64,000 bases of DNA from JAIVHA01 sp965367295. Its GTDB lineage: Bacteria; Pseudomonadota; Gammaproteobacteria; DSM-19610. The position numbers and the translations under genes are program-made. Below the pieces are notes generated by a model, which had not been told where the DNA came from, did no database searches, and saw nothing but the letters and a program-made list of their open reading frames with translations. Below, piece by piece: positions 44,286 through 52,900 of the stretch. Every line of letters begins with the position of its first letter. Position 1 is the first letter of the stretch. The stretch lies in the NCBI GenBank assembly GCA_965367295.1, contig CBDUHN010000008.1:1-64000 (forward strand). The letters are read 5' to 3'.

Positions 44286-45206
44286 TCAACCGAGCAATGC
44301 ATTCAGATGTGCCGCCACACTACGCCCCAGGGCACCAAGGGCATAGCCACCCTCCAGAACAGACACAATCCTGCCCCCGCAATGACGCTCAGCCAGCTCG
44401 TGTAATATCCGGGTTACCCAGGCATAGTCCACTTCACGCAACTGCAAACCACCCATATCATCCTCGACATGGGCATCGAAGCCCGCCGAGACCAGGATCA
44501 GCTGTGGTGCGAATCGCTCCAGCGCCGGACGCCACCGGGCTTCGATTACAGCCCGGAAGTCCTCGCCGCCGGTCACCACGGGCAGGGGCACGTTGACGAT
44601 ATGTGTTGAATGGGTGTCCGCACCACTGTAGGGGTAGAAGGGATGCCGGAAAGTGGAACAGAACAGCAACCGCTCGTCATCGCGGAATATATCCTCGGTG
44701 CCATTGCCATGATGGACATCGAAATCGACAATGGCCACCCGCTGCAGTCCATACTGATCAAAGGCATGAGCGGCGGCAACCGCAATATTATTGAAGATGC
44801 AGAACCCCATGGCGCGATTCCGTTCGGCATGATGTCCTGGCGGCCGGATACTGCAGAATGCGCTCTGTACCTTATCGTCCATCACCAGATCCACCGCCAG
44901 CACCGCTGCCCCCGCCGCGCGCAGCGCGGCATTGAGGCTGTGGGGATTCATGGAAGTATCAGGGTCGAGCCAGGCACGGCCTTCATCCGGCGCGCGGGCG
45001 AAGATCTCGTCCACGTAGGCCTCCGTATGCACACGCAGCAACTGCGCGCGGGTGGCCAGCGGGGCATCATGGTGTCTCAGGGCGATATCCAGACCACTGG
45101 AGATCAGCTGATCCTGGATGGCATGCAGCCGGGCTGGACATTCCGGATGCCCGGCCCCCATATCATGCAGGGCACAGTCGGGATGGGTGATAAAGGCGAT
45201 GGTCAT
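44286..45206 (-). CDS. AcuC-like histone-deacetylase-family protein
   Basis: A 306-residue zinc-dependent deacylase of the arginase/HDAC fold. The catalytic histidine pair is in SIRPPGHHAERNRAMGFCIF. The zinc ligands are in IVDFDVHHGNGTEDIF and SAGFDAHVEDDMGG. The tail EGGYALGALGRSVAAHL is typical. Bacterial members deacetylate acetyl-CoA synthetase (AcuC), acetylpolyamines or unknown substrates. It is divergent (about 400 bases) from a Pat-like protein acetyltransferase, and acs is elsewhere in the window. I therefore favour an AcuC-type role, but polyamine deacetylation is possible. Confidence 0.88.
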   Translation of the reverse strand: MTIAFITHPDCALHDMGAGHPECPARLHAIQDQLISSGLDIALRHHDAPLATRAQLLRVHTEAYVDEIFARAPDEGRAWLDPDTSMNPHSLNAALRAAGAAVLAVDLVMDDKVQSAFCSIRPPGHHAERNRAMGFCIFNNIAVAAAHAFDQYGLQRVAIVDFDVHHGNGTEDIFRDDERLLFCSTFRHPFYPYSGADTHSTHIVNVPLPVVTGGEDFRAVIEARWRPALERFAPQLILVSAGFDAHVEDDMGGLQLREVDYAWVTRILHELAERHCGGRIVSVLEGGYALGALGRSVAAHLNALLG

Positions 45207-45611
45207 GGCGGCAGTGGACCGGTAGCGCTGGAAATACAGGCGTGATGAGATAGGATTGTGGTGAATGAGACCGCAAAGGGCAAGCCGCCCTGCAGGTCAG
45301 AGCTTATTCGGGCATGGCCACATCGGATGGAATGCGTCTGAATACAGTCGGACCTGCGGGTGCCAACCGCAACGTTTATGGCAACGCCGCAATATCCTGA
45401 CTCAAGTCATCGTTGTACTTCCGGGTTGATTCCACAGTCGCTTTTGATTGGCAGAGCAAAGAAAAGACGCAAGGGGGTAAGCGGATAAAAGAACACCACC
45501 CGAGCGCATGCAGACCTACAGGGTGTTTTTTCCTTTGCCTCTGGTTGCCTGGCATGCTGCAGCGTTACCATCCAGAATCAACAGGACATCACACCCTCCA
45601 GGAATCAGGCC
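45207..45611. other. 405-base divergent intergenic region with a repeat copy
   Basis: The region between the divergent deacetylase and acetyltransferase genes must hold both promoters. I could not pick clear -35/-10 pairs. Its right half (45438-45524) is a degenerate copy of the dispersed repeat from the start of the window, including GGCAGAGCAAAGAAAA, AAAAGAACACCACCCGA and GACCTACAGGG. Confidence 0.55.
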
Positions 45612-48290
45612 ATGGGACTACACTACCTCGACCGACTCTTCGCACCGCGGTCCATTGCCGTATTCGGTGCCAGTGAGCGCACCGACAGTGTCGGCGGACG
45701 GGTATACGCCAATCTGCGCGAGGCTGGATTCGATGGATCGCTCTACCCCGTCAACCCCAAGCACCATCGTATCCACGAAGTACATTGTCATAAGAATATC
45801 GCGGCCATCGGCAAGCCCGTGGACCTGGCGGTGATCGCCACACCAGCCGCCACCGTACCCGGCATCATCGAGGCCTGCGGCGAACAGGGGGTGGTCGCCG
45901 CCATCATCCTGTCTGCCGGTTTCAGTGAAGGTGACGGCCAGGGTACCGGTCTGGAACAGAAGGTCCTGGAAACCGCGCACCATTACCGGATGCACATCCT
46001 CGGCCCCAACTGCCTCGGGCTGATCCGGCCCGCCGCCCGGCTCAACGCCACCTTCAGCCGCAACATGGCCGCCCCGGGCGGGCTCGCCCTGGTCTCCCAG
46101 TCCGGCGCCCTGTGTACCGCCATTCTCGACTGGGCCGAACAATACGATATCGGCTTTTCCGCCATTGTCTCCCTGGGTGATGCCGCCGATATCGATTTCG
46201 GCGATGTGCTCGACTACCTGGCCCAGGATCGTCAGACCCAGAGCATATTGCTGTACGTGGAAGGACTGCGTGACGCAGCGCGTTTCATGAGCGGCCTGCG
46301 GGTAGCGGCGCGGATGAAACCGGTCATTGCGCTCAAGGCCGGCCGCCACCAGGAAGGCAGCCGGGCCGCGGTCACTCATAGCGGAGCCCTGATCGGCGCC
46401 GACGATGTCTTCGACACCGCCCTGCAACGGGCCGGTGCCGTGCGCGCCCACAGTATCGAACAACTGTTTTCCGCTGCCCAGCTGCTGGCGACACCCCTGC
46501 GGGTAGAGGGACGACGGCTGGCCATCATCACCAATGGCGGCGGTCCCGGGGTAATGGCCACTGACCGCGCCATCGATCTGGGCGTGGAGATCGCCACCCT
46601 GTCACCCGAGACCCTGGCCAGACTCGATGCCGGCCTGCCGGTGCACTGGTCCCGTGGCAATCCCATCGACGTGCTGGGAGACGCCGGACCCGAGCACTAT
46701 CGTCACGCCCTGCAGGCCTGCCTCGACGACCACGACATCGATGGCATTCTGGTGATGTTGACTCCCCAGGCCATGACCGATGCCGAGGGCTGCGCGGCCG
46801 CCGTCATCGAGGCACACCAGGCACGGCGCAAGCCGGTGCTGGCCTGCTGGCTGGGCGGCCCCCAGGTGGCAACCGCCCAGCAGCACTTTGCCGAGGCGCA
46901 TCTGCCCTCCTTCGCCAGTCCCGAGGCTTCGGTGGAGGCCTTCGCCTTTCTCACCAGCTATCACCACAACCAGCAACTGCTGATGCAGGTGCCAACGCCA
47001 CTGGCTGACCGCAGCACGCCGGATATCGAAGGCGCACGGCTGATCATCGAAAGCGTACTCGCGGAACAACGCCAGGTACTCACCAGCACCGAGGCCAAGG
47101 CGGTACTGCATGCCTTTGGTATCGAGGTGACCCAGAGCATCGAGGTGAACTCCGCCAACGCCGCCCTGGTGGCAGCGGAATCGCTGGGTTTCCCCGTCGC
47201 CATGAAGATCCATTCCCGCGACATCACCCACAAGTCCGATGCCGGGGGTGTACGGCTCAACATCGGCAATGCCCAGTCGGTACGCGACACCTATCAGCAG
47301 CTACTGAAAAATGTTCAGAACAAATGTCCGGAGGCGCACCTTGACGGTGTCACCATTGAACCCATGCATCACAGCGATCACGGTCGTGAACTGCTGCTGG
47401 GTATTATTCATGACCCGGTATTCGGCCCCGCCATCACCTTTGGTGCCGGCGGCATACAGGTGGAAGTGCTGCGCGATCGCGCCGTGTCACTGCCACCCCT
47501 GAACAGTTTCCTGGCCGAGAAGATGATCTCCCAGACCCGTATTGCACGCCTGCTTGGCCCCTACCGGGATATGCCTGCGGTGGACATGGCGTCACTGGTA
47601 CGGGTACTACGCAGGCTATCGGAACTGGTCTGTGAACTACCGGAAATCCGCGAGCTGGACATCAATCCGCTCATTGCCGACGAGCAGGGAGTGATGGCGG
47701 TGGACGCTCGCATTGTGGTAGCGCGTCCCCCCATGTCCCTGGAGCGCTATGGCCACATGGCCATCCATCCCTATCCAAGCGATCTGGTATCGGAATGGCA
47801 GTCTGCCGACGGAACCAATCTCGTCATCCGGCCGATCCGGCCGGAGGATGCTGCCATCGAAGCCCGCTTCGTGAGCGGACTGTCAGCGCAGGCGAAGTAT
47901 TTCCGTTTCATGCGCGGGCTCAACGAACTCTCCCGGGAGATGCTGGTCCGCTTTACCCAACTTGATTACCGGCGTGAACTGGCACTGATCGCTGTACAGG
48001 AACAGGAGGGACAGGAAACCGAACTGGGAGTGGCGCGCTACGCCATGAACCCCGATGGCAAGAGCTGCGAATTTGCCCTCGTGGTAGCCGATGCCTGGCA
48101 GCGCCGCGGCCTCGGTTCACACCTGATGACGGCCCTCATGGAGGCGGCCCGCGAACGCGGCTTTACGGAAATGACCGGCGAGATCCTGGCCGATAATCAC
48201 AACATGCTGGAGCTGGTGAAAGGACTCGGCTTTATGCTGCACACCAGCACCGATGATGCCCATATCAAGGTGGCAACCCGCCCCCTGTAG
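45612..48290 (+). CDS. Pat-like protein lysine acetyltransferase (acyl-CoA synthetase-like plus GNAT)
   Basis: An 892-residue protein with CoA-binding (SIAVFGASERTDSVGGRVYA), succinyl-CoA-synthetase-like and ATP-grasp domains (ESVLAEQRQVLTSTEAKAVL, FPVAMKIHSRDITHKSDAGG) followed by a C-terminal GNAT domain from about residue 735. The acetyl-CoA loop is in AWQRRGLGSHLMTALMEAAR. This is the architecture of Salmonella Pat / E. coli PatZ, which acetylates and inactivates Acs. The length agrees (886). The ATG follows AGGAATCAGG. The stop codon lies in a dispersed palindrome. A deacetylase gene is divergent. Confidence 0.92.
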   Translation: MGLHYLDRLFAPRSIAVFGASERTDSVGGRVYANLREAGFDGSLYPVNPKHHRIHEVHCHKNIAAIGKPVDLAVIATPAATVPGIIEACGEQGVVAAIILSAGFSEGDGQGTGLEQKVLETAHHYRMHILGPNCLGLIRPAARLNATFSRNMAAPGGLALVSQSGALCTAILDWAEQYDIGFSAIVSLGDAADIDFGDVLDYLAQDRQTQSILLYVEGLRDAARFMSGLRVAARMKPVIALKAGRHQEGSRAAVTHSGALIGADDVFDTALQRAGAVRAHSIEQLFSAAQLLATPLRVEGRRLAIITNGGGPGVMATDRAIDLGVEIATLSPETLARLDAGLPVHWSRGNPIDVLGDAGPEHYRHALQACLDDHDIDGILVMLTPQAMTDAEGCAAAVIEAHQARRKPVLACWLGGPQVATAQQHFAEAHLPSFASPEASVEAFAFLTSYHHNQQLLMQVPTPLADRSTPDIEGARLIIESVLAEQRQVLTSTEAKAVLHAFGIEVTQSIEVNSANAALVAAESLGFPVAMKIHSRDITHKSDAGGVRLNIGNAQSVRDTYQQLLKNVQNKCPEAHLDGVTIEPMHHSDHGRELLLGIIHDPVFGPAITFGAGGIQVEVLRDRAVSLPPLNSFLAEKMISQTRIARLLGPYRDMPAVDMASLVRVLRRLSELVCELPEIRELDINPLIADEQGVMAVDARIVVARPPMSLERYGHMAIHPYPSDLVSEWQSADGTNLVIRPIRPEDAAIEARFVSGLSAQAKYFRFMRGLNELSREMLVRFTQLDYRRELALIAVQEQEGQETELGVARYAMNPDGKSCEFALVVADAWQRRGLGSHLMTALMEAARERGFTEMTGEILADNHNMLELVKGLGFMLHTSTDDAHIKVATRPL

Positions 48291-48376
48291 ATCCGAATGA
48301 ATTCGGACCTACAGGGTCGTGAAAAATGCCGGATGGAACGGTGTGTGGGTAATTGCAGGTCCGAATTCATTCGGCC
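48283..48376. repeat. Palindromic repeat pair between pat-like gene and lipoprotein gene
   Basis: CCCTGTAGATCCGAATG (48283-48299) and AATTCGGACCTACAGGG (48300-48316) form a near-perfect palindrome, and a second unit GCAGGTCCGAATTCATTCGG lies at 48356-48374. The plus-strand gene stops at the TAG of the first, and the minus-strand gene stops at a TGA inside the second, so convergent genes both end in the repeat. Confidence 0.8.
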
Positions 48377-48999
48377 AAAGAGATGCGCTCAGTCCATTCC
48401 CGCAGTTGCTGCAACAGGCGCGTGACGGCGCGATTGGCCGCGGCCACCGCGCCATAGGGCACCGCGTGCTGCACCGATTCACTGACACGGAACACCTCGC
48501 TGTCCAATACATTGGCACTGGCCATTTCCACCAGGTCGACACGTAATCCAAGCTCCACCTGGCTGCCCTGCCCGCTAAAACGCTGGTGCAGGTAGAGCAG
48601 CTCGCTGTCCAGGCGCAGTTCCGTATGTGCCGCCACATGGGACGGTGCCACGACTCGGAACCGGCCAACGCCCTCCAGGCTGTGCACCAGCAACGGCTCC
48701 AGCATGCGCGCCGGCGCATCTACCCAGCGATGATAGGCATAGGAGGCAAGCTGGTGGGGCTGTTGCAGATACAGCAGCCGCACGCCATTGTAGCCCGGCG
48801 CGGCAACGGGAGCGGACACCCGGATACTGGCACCATTGGCATCGAGGGCCTTGCCCGGTGGCTGCAGGTCTTCCAGCACATAGCTGTACTCCGGCTGCAG
48901 CGATTTCATACCCAACGGGGAACTGCAGGCCGTGAGCAGCATGAGGCTCATGGCCAGCATGACGAAATTCCCTGCCTGTCCTGGGAAACGATTGGTCAT
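48367..48999 (-). CDS. ABC-transport auxiliary lipoprotein (PqiC/YmbA-like)
   Basis: A 210-residue lipoprotein with lipobox LLTAC (cysteine 25) after an N-terminal hydrophobic stretch. The mature part fits the ABC-type transport auxiliary lipoprotein family (IRVSAPVAAPGYNGVRLLYL, LASYAYHRWVDAPARMLEPL, VELGLRVDLVEMASANVLDS). It is the fourth gene of an mlaE-mlaF-mlaD-lipoprotein operon and probably acts between inner and outer membrane in lipid or solvent transport. The frame extends upstream, but the ATG at 48999 has GAGGAGAG and starts the signal. Its stop codon lies in a dispersed repeat. Confidence 0.85.
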   Translation of the reverse strand: MTNRFPGQAGNFVMLAMSLMLLTACSSPLGMKSLQPEYSYVLEDLQPPGKALDANGASIRVSAPVAAPGYNGVRLLYLQQPHQLASYAYHRWVDAPARMLEPLLVHSLEGVGRFRVVAPSHVAAHTELRLDSELLYLHQRFSGQGSQVELGLRVDLVEMASANVLDSEVFRVSESVQHAVPYGAVAAANRAVTRLLQQLREWTERISLAE

Positions 49000-49057
49000 A
49001 CGCGATCTCTCCTCAACACCGCTCCCGAGCAGGGGGAGCGAAGATGAATAAAACGCC

Positions 49058-49981
49058 TCATTCTCCCGGCCCGCGCGGCAGCGCCGGCGGCCCCCGCAAC
49101 AGAATTCCCGGGTTGCGTTCCAGCTGCTCGCTGAAGCGACGCAGGTTTTCCGCTGCCAAGCGCAGGTCGTCAACCATGACGGCGGTCTGCGACAGGGTCT
49201 CGCCGGTGAAGCGCTGCAGGTCCCGGTCGCGTGCCTGCACCGTGTCGCGCACAGCCACGCCGGCCTCGCCGATATGATCCGCCATACGCTCCAGGGCCAG
49301 CGCGGAACGTTCCATCTGCTGTACCAGTTCCGGCAACTGCAGGCTTGCCGTGCGGGTGTGCAGCAGGGTGTCATCCAGATGTTCAATCATGCTTCGCATC
49401 TCATCCGAATACGCCGACACGCCGCCACTGAATGCGTCGAGATGCGCCAGGGTATCGGTAAGGTGTTGCTGATTCTCCTCGCTGAGTAGCCGCTTGAGGC
49501 GTTTGGAGGCATCGATGAGATTGTCCACCAGCTCGCCGAGACTGCGGTCCAGGCGCCCCCAGGTCGACGGTTGACTGCGGATCACCGGAAAATCCTCCCC
49601 CGGCCCCGCCTTGAGCAACGGTGAATCCGGACTGCCACCCATCAGATTGATAAAAGCCAGACCGGTGAGTCCCTGGGTCTCCAGTGTGGCGACGGTGTCC
49701 TCCCGGATCACCACTCCCGGTTCGATCTGCAACAGCATACGCACCGCACCGGAACCGTTCGGATCCAGCTCCAGCTCGCGTACCCGGCCGACATCCACGC
49801 CCTGGAATTTCACCGCGCTGTCCCGGCTCATGCCCGCTACCGACTCGCGCATATAAACGCGGTATTCGTCATAGGACTGGCCACGACCACCGGCACCCAG
49901 CCAGAGGATGCCGGCGATCAGCGCCACCGACAGCACCAGCACGAAGCCGCCAACCAGGGCGTAATTGGTTTTGGTATTCAT
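49058..49981 (-). CDS. MlaD-family substrate-binding protein
   Basis: A 307-residue periplasmic protein with one N-terminal anchor (YALVGGFVLVLSVALIAGIL) and an MCE domain (YRVYMRESVAGMSRDSAVKF, VDVGRVRELELDPNG, GLTGLAFINLMGG). A long helical C-terminal region follows (about 150-290). It is longer than MlaD of the classical Mla system (183) and resembles MCE proteins of Ttg2/PqiB-like operons. ATGA overlap with the ATPase gene shows coupling. Proposed role: lipid shuttling between membranes. Confidence 0.9.
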   Translation of the reverse strand: MNTKTNYALVGGFVLVLSVALIAGILWLGAGGRGQSYDEYRVYMRESVAGMSRDSAVKFQGVDVGRVRELELDPNGSGAVRMLLQIEPGVVIREDTVATLETQGLTGLAFINLMGGSPDSPLLKAGPGEDFPVIRSQPSTWGRLDRSLGELVDNLIDASKRLKRLLSEENQQHLTDTLAHLDAFSGGVSAYSDEMRSMIEHLDDTLLHTRTASLQLPELVQQMERSALALERMADHIGEAGVAVRDTVQARDRDLQRFTGETLSQTAVMVDDLRLAAENLRRFSEQLERNPGILLRGPPALPRGPGE

Positions 49982-50778
49982 GATTCGGGATACCGGTTCG
50001 AGGCCTGTGCCGCGCGTCCGCGCGGCCCCTGGAAAAAGGATACCACCGCCGGGTCCCTGGAACAGGCCAGTTGTGCCATGCTGCCCTGTGCCAGCAGGCG
50101 GGCATCCCCCAGCAGTACCACGCGATCGGTCACCTGCCACAGGGAATCCATATCATGCGTCACCAGCACAATGGTAGGGTCCAGCGCCGCCTTCATTTCC
50201 AGGATCAGGGTATCAAAGGCGCTGGCACTCAGCGGGTCGAGACCGGAGGTGGGTTCATCAAGGAACAATAGCTCCGGGTCCAGGGCAATGGCACGGGCCA
50301 GTGCGGCGCGCTTGCGCATGCCGCCGCTGAGCTGGTTCGGATACAGCTGACCAGCACGGGGTTCCAGTCCTACCAGGGCGAGTTTAACGCGGGCAATTTC
50401 ATTAATCAGGCGATCGCTGAGACGGGTGTGCTCGCGCAGCGGTACGCCGATATTTTCCAGCACGGTCATGCCACCGAACAAGGCGCCATTCTGAAACAGC
50501 ACCCCGATATGACGCCGCAACCGCAACAGCCGCGCAGGATCGAGGCCGGTGACCGTCTCTCCCAGGACCCGCACCTGGCCCGCACTGGGTTCCTGCAGCA
50601 ACACCATCTCCCGCAGCAGGGTCGATTTCCCACTTCCGCTGCCACCGACGATGGCCAGGATCTCACCGCGCTGAACCTGGAGATTCAGGTGTTCATGTAC
50701 GACCTTGTTGCCAAAGCGCATGGTCAGGTCACGCACCTCGATCACGGTTTCCGCTGCCTGTGCCTCCGGCCTGGTCAT
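49978..50778 (-). CDS. MlaF-type ABC transporter ATPase
   Basis: A 266-residue ATPase with Walker A GGSGSGKST, Q-loop LFQNGALFGGMTVLENI, signature YPNQLSGGMRKRAALARAIA, Walker B LLFLDEPTSGLDP and H-loop LVTHDMDS. The sequence around LFQNGALF is typical of MlaF/Ttg2A. The frame extends upstream over the permease end, but the ATG at 50778 is right. It starts two bases after the permease stop. Confidence 0.93.
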   Translation of the reverse strand: MTRPEAQAAETVIEVRDLTMRFGNKVVHEHLNLQVQRGEILAIVGGSGSGKSTLLREMVLLQEPSAGQVRVLGETVTGLDPARLLRLRRHIGVLFQNGALFGGMTVLENIGVPLREHTRLSDRLINEIARVKLALVGLEPRAGQLYPNQLSGGMRKRAALARAIALDPELLFLDEPTSGLDPLSASAFDTLILEMKAALDPTIVLVTHDMDSLWQVTDRVVLLGDARLLAQGSMAQLACSRDPAVVSFFQGPRGRAAQASNRYPES

Positions 50779-50780
50779 GG

Positions 50781-51920
50781 TCAGATCCCCAGGTAGCTGA
50801 AGGCGACAGAGAACGCGGCATCCACCACGATCACCGCCATGATGGACTGCACCACGCTCATGGTGGTGCGACGACCTACGCTCTCGGCACTGCCACGCAC
50901 CTGGAACCCCTGGTAACACCCCAGAGTGGCGATAATGACCGCGAACACCGGCGCCTTGCCGATGCCCACCAGGTAGGATTGCAGGCTGATGGCGACACTG
51001 ACGCGATCCAGATAGGAAGTGAAGGAGAGGTCGAGCTGGGCGGCTGCCATAACCATGCCGCCCAGGATACCGAGCACATCGGCATAGACGGTCAGTAACG
51101 GGAGGGCAATGAACAGGGCCAGCAACTTGGGCAGCACCAGCATTTCCATGGGTGCGATACCCATGCTGCGCAGCGCATCCACCTCCTCGGTGACCTGCAT
51201 GGTGCCGAGCTGGGCCGTATAGGAAGAACCGGTGCGGCCGGCGACGATAATGGCGGTGATCAACGGTGCCAGCTCGCGCACCATGGACAATCCCACCAGA
51301 TCCGCCACGAACAGACTGGCGGCATACTGGCGCAGTTGCACCCCGCCCTGGTAGGCAATCACGACCCCGAGCAGGAAGGACAGCAGACCAACGATGCCCA
51401 GCGCCTTGTAGCCCGCCTCACCGAGTTCATAGGCCACCATGCGCCAGCGCACCTGGCGCAGGTGCAGTAACTGCTGCAGCCAGGCCAGGCCCATTTCACC
51501 GATAAAGGCCAGCAGCCCCAGGCTATGATGGCCGAGCTCCAGGCTCTTGCGTCCCAGCACCTCCATCGAACCGGGGAGCGTAACCACCGACTGCTGCAAT
51601 ACCGGTTGCTGTGTGGCCGCCACCAGTGTCAACAACCCGCGCTGACGCTCGGACAGGGCCTGCCATTCAACCTCGCGCCCCTGTGCTTCCAACTCCAGCC
51701 GCAGACGCTGCAACAGCCAGGCGCCACCGCTGTCCAGGTGTTCAATACCCTCGAGATCTATGAGAATGGCGGCATCCGGCCAGTCGATCCGGGCCAGCCG
51801 CGACTCGACACCCTGCAGGTGGCGCACCGTCCAGTCACCTTCGCAATACAACACCTCCCCCTCACGCCGCAGGCGGGCCCGGGAAGGTCTGGATGACATG
51901 CTATCGGATACTGAAGCCAT
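50781..51920 (-). CDS. MlaE-type permease with N-terminal STAS-like domain
   Basis: A 379-residue protein. The first 110 or so residues are soluble and STAS-like (AAILIDLEGIEHLDSGGAWL), and then an MlaE permease of about 250 residues follows (GVVIAYQGGVQLRQYAASLF, LAPLITAIIVAGRTGSSYTA, GTMQVTEEVDALRSMGIAPM). In the E. coli Mla system the STAS protein MlaB is separate. Here it is fused to the permease, a form known in several proteobacterial relatives. First gene of the operon. Confidence 0.92.
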   Translation of the reverse strand: MASVSDSMSSRPSRARLRREGEVLYCEGDWTVRHLQGVESRLARIDWPDAAILIDLEGIEHLDSGGAWLLQRLRLELEAQGREVEWQALSERQRGLLTLVAATQQPVLQQSVVTLPGSMEVLGRKSLELGHHSLGLLAFIGEMGLAWLQQLLHLRQVRWRMVAYELGEAGYKALGIVGLLSFLLGVVIAYQGGVQLRQYAASLFVADLVGLSMVRELAPLITAIIVAGRTGSSYTAQLGTMQVTEEVDALRSMGIAPMEMLVLPKLLALFIALPLLTVYADVLGILGGMVMAAAQLDLSFTSYLDRVSVAISLQSYLVGIGKAPVFAVIIATLGCYQGFQVRGSAESVGRRTTMSVVQSIMAVIVVDAAFSVAFSYLGI

Positions 51921-52091
51921 AAATCAGGGTATAGCCCAATCACCCTTTAAACATACCATCCTTCGGGCTTTGGGAACCCGATACAGATCAATTCGCGCGT
52001 GGAAGCGATGGTCATGGAAGACAGGAGGCACAGCACCATCCCCGTCCGATTGTCTCCGGCGTGTTCCGGCCCGGGGCTAGCCTGGTTGTGA

Positions 52092-52739
52092 TCAGAGGCC
52101 GGCACAGCCCATCTTGATCAACATGTTCCGGCCATAGTCATTACCGTTCATGTACAGCACCCGGGAACAATCCACGGGGACAGCCGCCTCCACCATGATG
52201 TCGTCGGCCAGCTGGGCGGTTGGTAGATACGGGGATTCTCCGGATTCTTCCGCCGGTTCCTCCGCCACAGGCCCCTGCTCCGGTACAGAGCGATCGGCGA
52301 TGCTCTGCGCGGCCTGTGTCGGCACCACCGCAGCTGTCGCCCTGTACGCCACGCGAGGGTTATGCATGGCCGGAGTGGTATCAACACGGGTCGCCACCAA
52401 TCGGTCACCGGTTTCGCGGTAGGTATACCCCGCCAGTGACTCACCCGCGTCCGGTTCCCCGCTGTGAAAAACCGCGGCATGCGCCGGCACGGAAGGCTCG
52501 ACATCACTTTCACTAACGGAGCTTGCGAGAGTATGGTTTACGGTCTCCGGCGGCCGCACCCTGGCCGTTGCCGGTGCCAAGCTGTGTTGGACAGGCACAG
52601 GTTCGACGGCAACCGTACCGGCCACCCCGTGGGCAGGTGCCACTGGGGCCGGCAAGGGGATATCCGGGGACGTGAGGTACAACATGAGGGGGAATGCCAC
52701 GACAAACAGTCCGGCACTGGCTTTGTTGCCCGGAGACAT
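52092..52739 (-). CDS. Uncharacterised exported or anchored Pro/Ala-rich protein
   Basis: A 215-residue protein of no family I recognise. One hydrophobic segment (AGLFVVAFPLMLYLTS, residues 9-24) could be a signal or anchor. A long Pro/Ala/Val/Glu-rich, probably disordered region follows to about residue 185. The C-terminus is distinct and compact: DCSRVLYMNGNDYGRNMLIK then MGCAGL, with two cysteines that may pair. The gene stands alone between the mla operon and the CPA2 antiporter, divergent from the latter. Confidence 0.65.
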   Translation of the reverse strand: MSPGNKASAGLFVVAFPLMLYLTSPDIPLPAPVAPAHGVAGTVAVEPVPVQHSLAPATARVRPPETVNHTLASSVSESDVEPSVPAHAAVFHSGEPDAGESLAGYTYRETGDRLVATRVDTTPAMHNPRVAYRATAAVVPTQAAQSIADRSVPEQGPVAEEPAEESGESPYLPTAQLADDIMVEAAVPVDCSRVLYMNGNDYGRNMLIKMGCAGL

Positions 52740-52900
52740 AATGCAGCTTCCAGCAGGATTTGCGGCAGTCTATCCACAACGCTTTACAGTGATGTGACAA
52801 CGTCGGCTACACCCGCGGATAGAGATGATTCCAGCCCCTCTCCATATTCAGGTATGCTTGCCTTTGGCCCCTAAGGGCGCAAGACACAAGGCAAAATCAT

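Noticed and set aside
43978..44289. 103-codon minus-strand frame between the Na/Pi transporter and the deacetylase
   Set aside because: No ribosome site, no domain, and a composition typical of non-coding GC-rich DNA.
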